Both the position numbers and the translations under genes were made by a program. From assembly GCA_052118065.1 (NCBI GenBank), contig JBQKHY010000011.1, positions 1-64,000 of the forward strand: a DNA stretch of 64,000 nucleotides. The letters run 5' to 3'. The DNA is from Ruminococcoides sp052118065 (GTDB lineage: Bacteria > Bacillota > Clostridia > Oscillospirales > Acutalibacteraceae). Numbering within the stretch: position 1 is the stretch's first letter; every line of letters begins with the position of its first letter. Below are positions 59,940-64,000 of this stretch, piece after piece. Below the pieces are notes generated by a model. It was not told the origin of the DNA. It did not search any database and saw only the letters and a program-made list of their open reading frames with translations.

Positions 59940-60767
59940 TTGTTAACAACATTTAGAATTGAAAAAAGAAACCTAAAAGGATTGAAAAAATTAGTAAAGC
60001 CATTTATAAAGGATAAACTCCTTGAAGATTACGGAGAAGAAAAAAACCTTATTGTCCGTCAAATGGTTTACATAAGCTATAATGATAAAATTAATTGGAA
60101 AGTTGTAAAGAATAGAGCAGGTTATCAGTCAAAGTGTTTAGTGTGCAGTGAGAATATTTCTTTCCCAATAAACTCTAGGTTGCAAAGGTTTGTTGACAGT
60201 ACATTTTCAAAAATTATGACGAATAACTTTGCCTTGTCGCTACTAAAAACAATGGAAAATCCGGAGAAGTTGAAAATTGTATATTACGATATTGACGGTA
60301 ACAACAAGTATTTTTTAACCGAACTTTGTAAGCTAACTGACAACTTTATTGTTGTAACAGTTAACAAGAAAAAGTACAAGGAAATTTCCGATAAATTGAT
60401 GGATGAAATGGGTGTCAGCTTAGTTTATACCGATAGACTTTCAAGAATGAAAGATGCTGATCTTGTAATTGCTCCTACTCAAATCAGAAAAATTCTTGAC
60501 TTAAACAGTAAAGCAATTGTACTGACAAGTGAAAAACCTTGTTTTGATATGAATGCACAATGCTACTATGGATATAGTGTTGAAATTCCGGAAAATTTAG
60601 AAAAATACCGTCCTGAGGATATGGACAGTTTGTACTTTGCATCAGCTCTATTTTCAAAAGGTAGGCAACACTATATGGCTGAGCTTATTCCAAAGACAAC
60701 TTATAACGAAAATTGTACCTGTACAGTGAAAAGTATGGGAAAATATCTTGCTAAAGCAGTGGTTTAG
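59940..60767 (+). CDS. Unknown 275-residue protein with TTG start
   Basis: The start is TTG, seven bases after GGGGGA. The protein has a basic N-terminal third. A Rossmann-like middle follows (LKIVYYDIDGNNKYFLTELC, IVVTVNKKKYKEI, VSLVYTD, ADLVIAPT). The C-terminal third contains several Cys (CFDMNAQCYYGY, NENCTCTV). I do not recognise a family. Alternating beta-strand and helix segments suggest a nucleotide- or dinucleotide-binding fold, but no P-loop or GxGxxG is seen. It lies alone between ftsEX genes and greA, and its ribosome site is in a hairpin. Confidence 0.72.
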   Translation: MLTTFRIEKRNLKGLKKLVKPFIKDKLLEDYGEEKNLIVRQMVYISYNDKINWKVVKNRAGYQSKCLVCSENISFPINSRLQRFVDSTFSKIMTNNFALSLLKTMENPEKLKIVYYDIDGNNKYFLTELCKLTDNFIVVTVNKKKYKEISDKLMDEMGVSLVYTDRLSRMKDADLVIAPTQIRKILDLNSKAIVLTSEKPCFDMNAQCYYGYSVEIPENLEKYRPEDMDSLYFASALFSKGRQHYMAELIPKTTYNENCTCTVKSMGKYLAKAVV

Positions 60768-60771
60768 GGGA

Positions 60772-60799
60772 TTGACATAATCCTTATTAATGATATAAT
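60772..60799 (+). promoter_or_regulatory. greA promoter
   Basis: TTGACA (60772-60777) and TATAAT (60794-60799) with a 16-base spacer, 37 bases before the greA ATG. Confidence 0.85.
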
Positions 60800-60836
60800 A
60801 AAATAGTATATTTATTTGAAAAAGGATGTGTTTTTA

Positions 60837-61310
60837 ATGGCAAAGCAGGTTATGCTTACAGAAGAAGGCCTTAAAAAATTAGAGGCTGAACTTGAAGTCC
60901 TTAAAGGCGAAAAAAGAACTGAAATCGCAGAAAAAATCAAGGTTGCTCGTTCATATGGTGACCTTTCTGAAAACTCAGAATATGATGATGCAAAAAATGA
61001 ACAGGCTATTCTTGAAGCTAGAATTGCAGATATTGAAGCAAGCCTTAAAAATGCAGTTATTATTGATGAAAGCGAAATCAGCAATGATAAAGTACACCTA
61101 GGTAGTACAGTAAAAATTAAAAATCTTGCTAACGATATGGAAATGACTATTCGTATTGTTGGTTCAAACGAAAGTGACCCTAAGAAGCTACAGATTTCTG
61201 ATGAAAGCCCTGTTGGTATGGGACTTATAGGCAAGTCAATTGATGATGTTGCAGAAATCGAAACTCCAGGTGGCGTTGTATCTTACAAGGTAATGGAAAT
61301 TTCAAGATAA
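60837..61310 (+). CDS. greA: Transcription elongation factor GreA
   Basis: A 157-residue RNA-polymerase accessory factor that stimulates cleavage of backtracked transcripts. The N-terminal coiled coil (about 1-75) carries the tip acidic residues in GDLSENSEYDDAKNEQ. The C-terminal globular domain ends with IETPGGVVSYKVMEI. The length is normal. The ATG at 60837 follows AAAGGATG; a reading from 60816 has no site. It precedes lysS, a common order in Firmicutes. Confidence 0.97.
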   Translation: MAKQVMLTEEGLKKLEAELEVLKGEKRTEIAEKIKVARSYGDLSENSEYDDAKNEQAILEARIADIEASLKNAVIIDESEISNDKVHLGSTVKIKNLANDMEMTIRIVGSNESDPKKLQISDESPVGMGLIGKSIDDVAEIETPGGVVSYKVMEISR

Positions 61311-61330
61311 CTTAGATTAAATTGATAATT

Positions 61331-61358
61331 AAGGGCAGTTCTTGATACTGCCTTTTAT
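61331..61358 (+). terminator. Weak hairpin between greA and lysS
   Basis: AAGGGCAGT (61331-61339) pairs with ACTGCCTTT (61347-61355, one G-T pair), followed by TATT. It is probably partial, since lysS lies only 19 bases on. Confidence 0.55.
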
Positions 61359-61377
61359 TATGGAAAGGAAATAAAAA

Positions 61378-63291
61378 ATGGGTGAACAGAATAACCAGAA
61401 CAAGAACAACGGTGGTGACCTATTAAAGGTTCGCCGTGACAAGTTAGCAGAACTACAGGCTGCTGGTAACGACCCTTATATGGTCAATACTTCAGCCAGA
61501 GATACACTAAACAAAGATATTTCAGATAACTTTGAAAAATACGAAAACCAGACAGTAACAATTGCCGGTAGAATTATGTCTAAGCGTGGCAAGGGTAAGG
61601 TTATGTTTATGGATGTATATGACCGTACAGGCAAAATGCAGGTTTTCGCAAAGTTTGATGACCTTGGCGAAGAAACATACAAAGGTCTTAAAAAGTGGGA
61701 TATTGGCGATATTATGGAATGTACAGGCTTTGTTTTCAAAACAAAGATGGGCGAAGTTTCTGTTCACGCAACAGGTGTTAAGCTTCTTTCAAAGTCACTT
61801 CTTCCACTACCTGAAAAGTATCATGGTCTAAAGGATGTTGACCTAAGATACCGTCAGCGTGAAGTTGACCTAATTATGAATCCTGAAGTTAAGGAAACAT
61901 TTATCAAGAGAGGCAAGATTGTTTCTACTATTCGTAACATTATGGATAGCAAGGGATTTGTTGAAATTGAAACTCCAACACTAAACACAATTCCGGGTGG
62001 TGCATCAGCAAGACCATTCGTTACTCACCATAACACACTTGACATTGATATGTATATGAGAATTGCAACAGAAATTCCTCTAAAAAGACTTATCATCGGT
62101 GGTATGGAAAGAGTTTATGAAATCGGTAGAATTTTCCGTAACGAAGGTATGGACCCTAGACATAATCCTGAATTTACTACTATCGAACTATATCAGGCAT
62201 ATACAGACTATAACGGTATGATGGATATTACCGAAGAACTTATCAACAAGTCTTGTATGGCTGTTAACGGTACAGAAGATATTACATACGGTGATTATGA
62301 AATTTCTCTAAAAGCTCCATTTAAGAGAATTACAATGATTGATGCAGTTAAAGAACAGACCGGCGTTGACTTTGGTGAATTTATGGGCGACACAGAAAAG
62401 GCTAAGGAAGTTGCAAAGGAACTTAAGCTGGAGGTTAAGCCAACTGATACTTGGGGTAATGTTCTTGCTGAAGCATTTGATGAATATGTAGAAGATAAGC
62501 TAATTCAGCCTACATTCGTTATTGATTATCCGGTAGAAATTTCTCCTTTAACAAAGAGAAAGAAAGATAACCCACTACTAGTAGAAAGATTTGAAATTTT
62601 CGTAGCAGGTGGTGAACTTGCTAATGCATATACAGAACTTAATGACCCTATTGACCAGAGAGGTCGTTTTGAACATCAGATGATGCTTCGTGAAAACGGT
62701 GACGAAGAAGCTAATATGATTGATGAAGACTTCCTAACTGCTATGGAATACGGTATGCCTCCAACAGGTGGTATGGGTATGGGTATTGACAGACTTGTTA
62801 TGCTACTAACTAACTCACAGACAATTCGTGATGTTATTGCATTCCCAACAATGAAGCCTGTAGGTGCATCAAAATCTGCTAACAAGCCGGTTGCTGAACC
62901 TAAGGAAGAAAAAATTGACTTCTCTAAGGTAGAGGTTGAACCACTGTTTAAGGATTTTGTTGACTTTGATACATTCAGTAAGTCTGACTTTAGAGCAGTA
63001 AAGGTTAAGGAATGTACAGCAGTTCCTAAGTCAAAGAAACTTCTACAGTTTACTCTTGATGACGGTACAGGGGAAGACCGTACAATCCTAAGTGGTATCC
63101 ACGCTTATTATGAACCTGAAGAACTAGTAGGCAAAACACTTATTGCTATTACTAACCTACCACCAAGAGCAATGATGGGTATTGAGTCTTGTGGTATGCT
63201 ACTTTCTGCCGTTCATGAAGAAGAAGGAGAAGAAAAACTTCACCTACTAATGGTTGATAACCATATCCCTGCAGGTGCAAAGCTCTATTAA
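61378..63291 (+). CDS. lysS: Lysyl-tRNA synthetase (class II) with C-terminal tRNA-binding domain
   Basis: A 637-residue enzyme. The N-terminal OB fold (about 50-150) is followed by the class II catalytic core with motif 2 FRNEGMDPRHNPEF and motif 3 MGMGIDRLVMLL. Typical bacterial LysS ends near residue 500. Here about 115 extra residues form a Trbp111/EMAP-type OB domain, with FRAVKVKECTAVPKSKKLL, NLPPRAMMGIESCGMLLSA and IPAGAKLY, as in the C-terminus of MetG. The extra domain should improve tRNA binding. The protein charges tRNA-Lys for translation. AAAGGAAA precedes the ATG. Confidence 0.96.
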   Translation: MGEQNNQNKNNGGDLLKVRRDKLAELQAAGNDPYMVNTSARDTLNKDISDNFEKYENQTVTIAGRIMSKRGKGKVMFMDVYDRTGKMQVFAKFDDLGEETYKGLKKWDIGDIMECTGFVFKTKMGEVSVHATGVKLLSKSLLPLPEKYHGLKDVDLRYRQREVDLIMNPEVKETFIKRGKIVSTIRNIMDSKGFVEIETPTLNTIPGGASARPFVTHHNTLDIDMYMRIATEIPLKRLIIGGMERVYEIGRIFRNEGMDPRHNPEFTTIELYQAYTDYNGMMDITEELINKSCMAVNGTEDITYGDYEISLKAPFKRITMIDAVKEQTGVDFGEFMGDTEKAKEVAKELKLEVKPTDTWGNVLAEAFDEYVEDKLIQPTFVIDYPVEISPLTKRKKDNPLLVERFEIFVAGGELANAYTELNDPIDQRGRFEHQMMLRENGDEEANMIDEDFLTAMEYGMPPTGGMGMGIDRLVMLLTNSQTIRDVIAFPTMKPVGASKSANKPVAEPKEEKIDFSKVEVEPLFKDFVDFDTFSKSDFRAVKVKECTAVPKSKKLLQFTLDDGTGEDRTILSGIHAYYEPEELVGKTLIAITNLPPRAMMGIESCGMLLSAVHEEEGEEKLHLLMVDNHIPAGAKLY

Positions 63292-63307
63292 TTTTTAATA
63301 TTTAATT

Positions 63308-63350
63308 CAAAGGGCAATTTCTATATTTTGTATAGAGATTGCCTTTTATT
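63308..63350 (+). terminator. Intrinsic terminator after lysS
   Basis: AAAGGGCAATTTCTAT pairs with ATAGAGATTGCCTTT around a short AT loop (63309-63347), with G-T pairs, then TATTATA. Confidence 0.8.
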
Positions 63351-63404
63351 ATATATGAATTTATATAATTGTTCTATAAAAGAATTAAATGGTAGATTGA
63401 TTTA

Positions 63405-63413
63405 TGTTATAAT
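63405..63413 (+). promoter_or_regulatory. Extended -10 promoter before the edge gene
   Basis: TGTTATAAT is a TGn-extended -10 at 63405-63413, 27 bases before the ATG, with no clear -35. Confidence 0.55.
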
Positions 63414-63439
63414 ATTGTAGATTTTTAAGGAGTTTTATT

Positions 63440-64000
63440 ATGGATGAACATAAGAAAAAAGAAATAGAAGTTGTTGTTGATACTGCAATATCAGCTTTTG
63501 CTGAAGGATTGATAAGTCGTTATACTGCTGAAGTTGATGACGAAAAAGGTGTAATAAACATGAAAAAGAACAACTGTTTTATAGCAGAGCTTGGAGAGGA
63601 GTTTATGTTCTATTCTGCTTTTGTGAGATCTTTTGATTCTTCTTTTGGCAATGTATTAGAAAAAATGGGTAATAATATTGCAAAATTATCATATGAAGTA
63701 CGCAATAATATCAATTCTTTTATATTACCTGATCAAGTTAGTCGTATATCTAATATTTTAGATAATTATGTTGATCATGTAACTATGCCTAGTATTGATC
63801 ATTACTCTACATATTCATCAATATATCCAAGAGATATTACTAGTTATAAAAGATCACATGTTACCGACAATTATTTTTATTGTAGTGAGAAAAACGAACA
63901 TTATCTTATTGAGTTAAAGGCATCAGGTGATTTGGATAATAAAAAATCAAGAGCAGAGAAAAATGCTTTATTAGAAGAGTATTTTTTATTGAAGAATGAA
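63440..64000 (+). CDS. Probable type II restriction endonuclease (TdeIII-like), 5' part
   Basis: An open frame from ATG 63440 runs 187 codons to the window edge without a stop. AAGGAG precedes the start. The segment AFVRSFDSSFGNVLEKMGNNIA and the later YLIELKASGDLDNKKSRAEK, with its E-x-K pair, resemble the PD-(D/E)XK core of TdeIII-family enzymes as I recall them. A methyltransferase partner would be expected beyond the edge. The Leu codons avoid CTA, unlike the neighbouring housekeeping genes, and AGT/CGT/ATA are frequent, suggesting transfer. The call depends on weak resemblance. Confidence 0.55.
   Translation, partial: MDEHKKKEIEVVVDTAISAFAEGLISRYTAEVDDEKGVINMKKNNCFIAELGEEFMFYSAFVRSFDSSFGNVLEKMGNNIAKLSYEVRNNINSFILPDQVSRISNILDNYVDHVTMPSIDHYSTYSSIYPRDITSYKRSHVTDNYFYCSEKNEHYLIELKASGDLDNKKSRAEKNALLEEYFLLKNE

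Overview
The window looks like chromosome from an anaerobic, endospore-forming, low-GC Clostridia bacterium, most likely Oscillospiraceae/Ruminococcaceae. The reasons are a SpoIIID regulator, a rubredoxin-first (reverse) rubrerythrin beside a PerR-type regulator, a two-subunit iron-sulfur fumarase, cobalamin-dependent methionine synthase with a separate reactivation protein, a secreted dockerin protein, and AT-rich spacers with strong TTGACA/TATAAT promoters. The genus cannot be fixed from the sequence. No rRNA, tRNA or CRISPR was seen.

Layout. 1-550: the 3' part of an IS3-type insertion sequence, abutting the right-end fragment of an intergenic repeat whose longer copy lies at 27.1-27.4 kb. 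0.66-7.3 kb (minus strand): HtrA protease with a two-component system, a DegT-type aminotransferase, SpoIIID and a membrane phosphoesterase. 7.5-11.9 kb: CYTH protein and a methionine-methylation operon (metF, MetH reactivation protein, metH). 12.1-22.3 kb: cell-envelope genes (sugar-nucleotide dehydratase, glmS, FHA-FtsW fusion, penicillin-binding protein) and secA. 22.5-25.9 kb: rRNA methyltransferases, a tiny Asn/Gln-rich protein and an amidase. 26-27 kb: PerR-like regulator and rubrerythrin. 27.05-27.87 kb: a gene-free stretch made of repeats. 27.9-30.9 kb: GNAT and a second two-component system. 31-35.8 kb: fumarase subunits split by an unknown membrane protein, an MBOAT acyltransferase, a dockerin protein and a flavin reductase. 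36.2-45.7 kb: a nearly complete arginine cluster (argG, H, C, J, B, GNAT, D, F), interrupted between argJ and argB by a RAYT transposase and its palindromes. 45.7-49.8 kb: nadA-mnmA, BirA-controlled bioY, and a CDF metal exporter behind a probable NiCo riboswitch. 49.9-54.7 kb: YchF, thioesterase, HAD phosphatase, DUF4830-like protein, pseudouridine synthase and a sugar-ABC ATPase. 55-63.3 kb: PucR/CdaR-type regulator, ftsE-ftsX with an M23 hydrolase and a stub of an S41 protease, an unknown gene, greA, and a lysyl-tRNA synthetase with an extra tRNA-binding domain. From 63.4 kb to the edge: the start of a probable restriction endonuclease.

How the parts fit. Several units are self-contained: methionine/one-carbon, arginine synthesis through N-acetyl intermediates, peptidoglycan elongation or division (GlmS, FtsW, PBP, FtsEX-M23) and oxidative defence. 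Regulation is unusually readable: a BirA operator over the bioY promoter, a NiCo-like riboswitch whose terminator overlaps the aptamer, candidate ArgR sites before argG, an inverted repeat across the nadA -10, and one 12-mer shared by the perR and thioesterase leaders.

The clearest unusual system is the RAYT with seven 24-bp palindromes in three stem versions. Each keeps the GTAG foot, the CATTG loop and perfect base pairing while five stem pairs change together.
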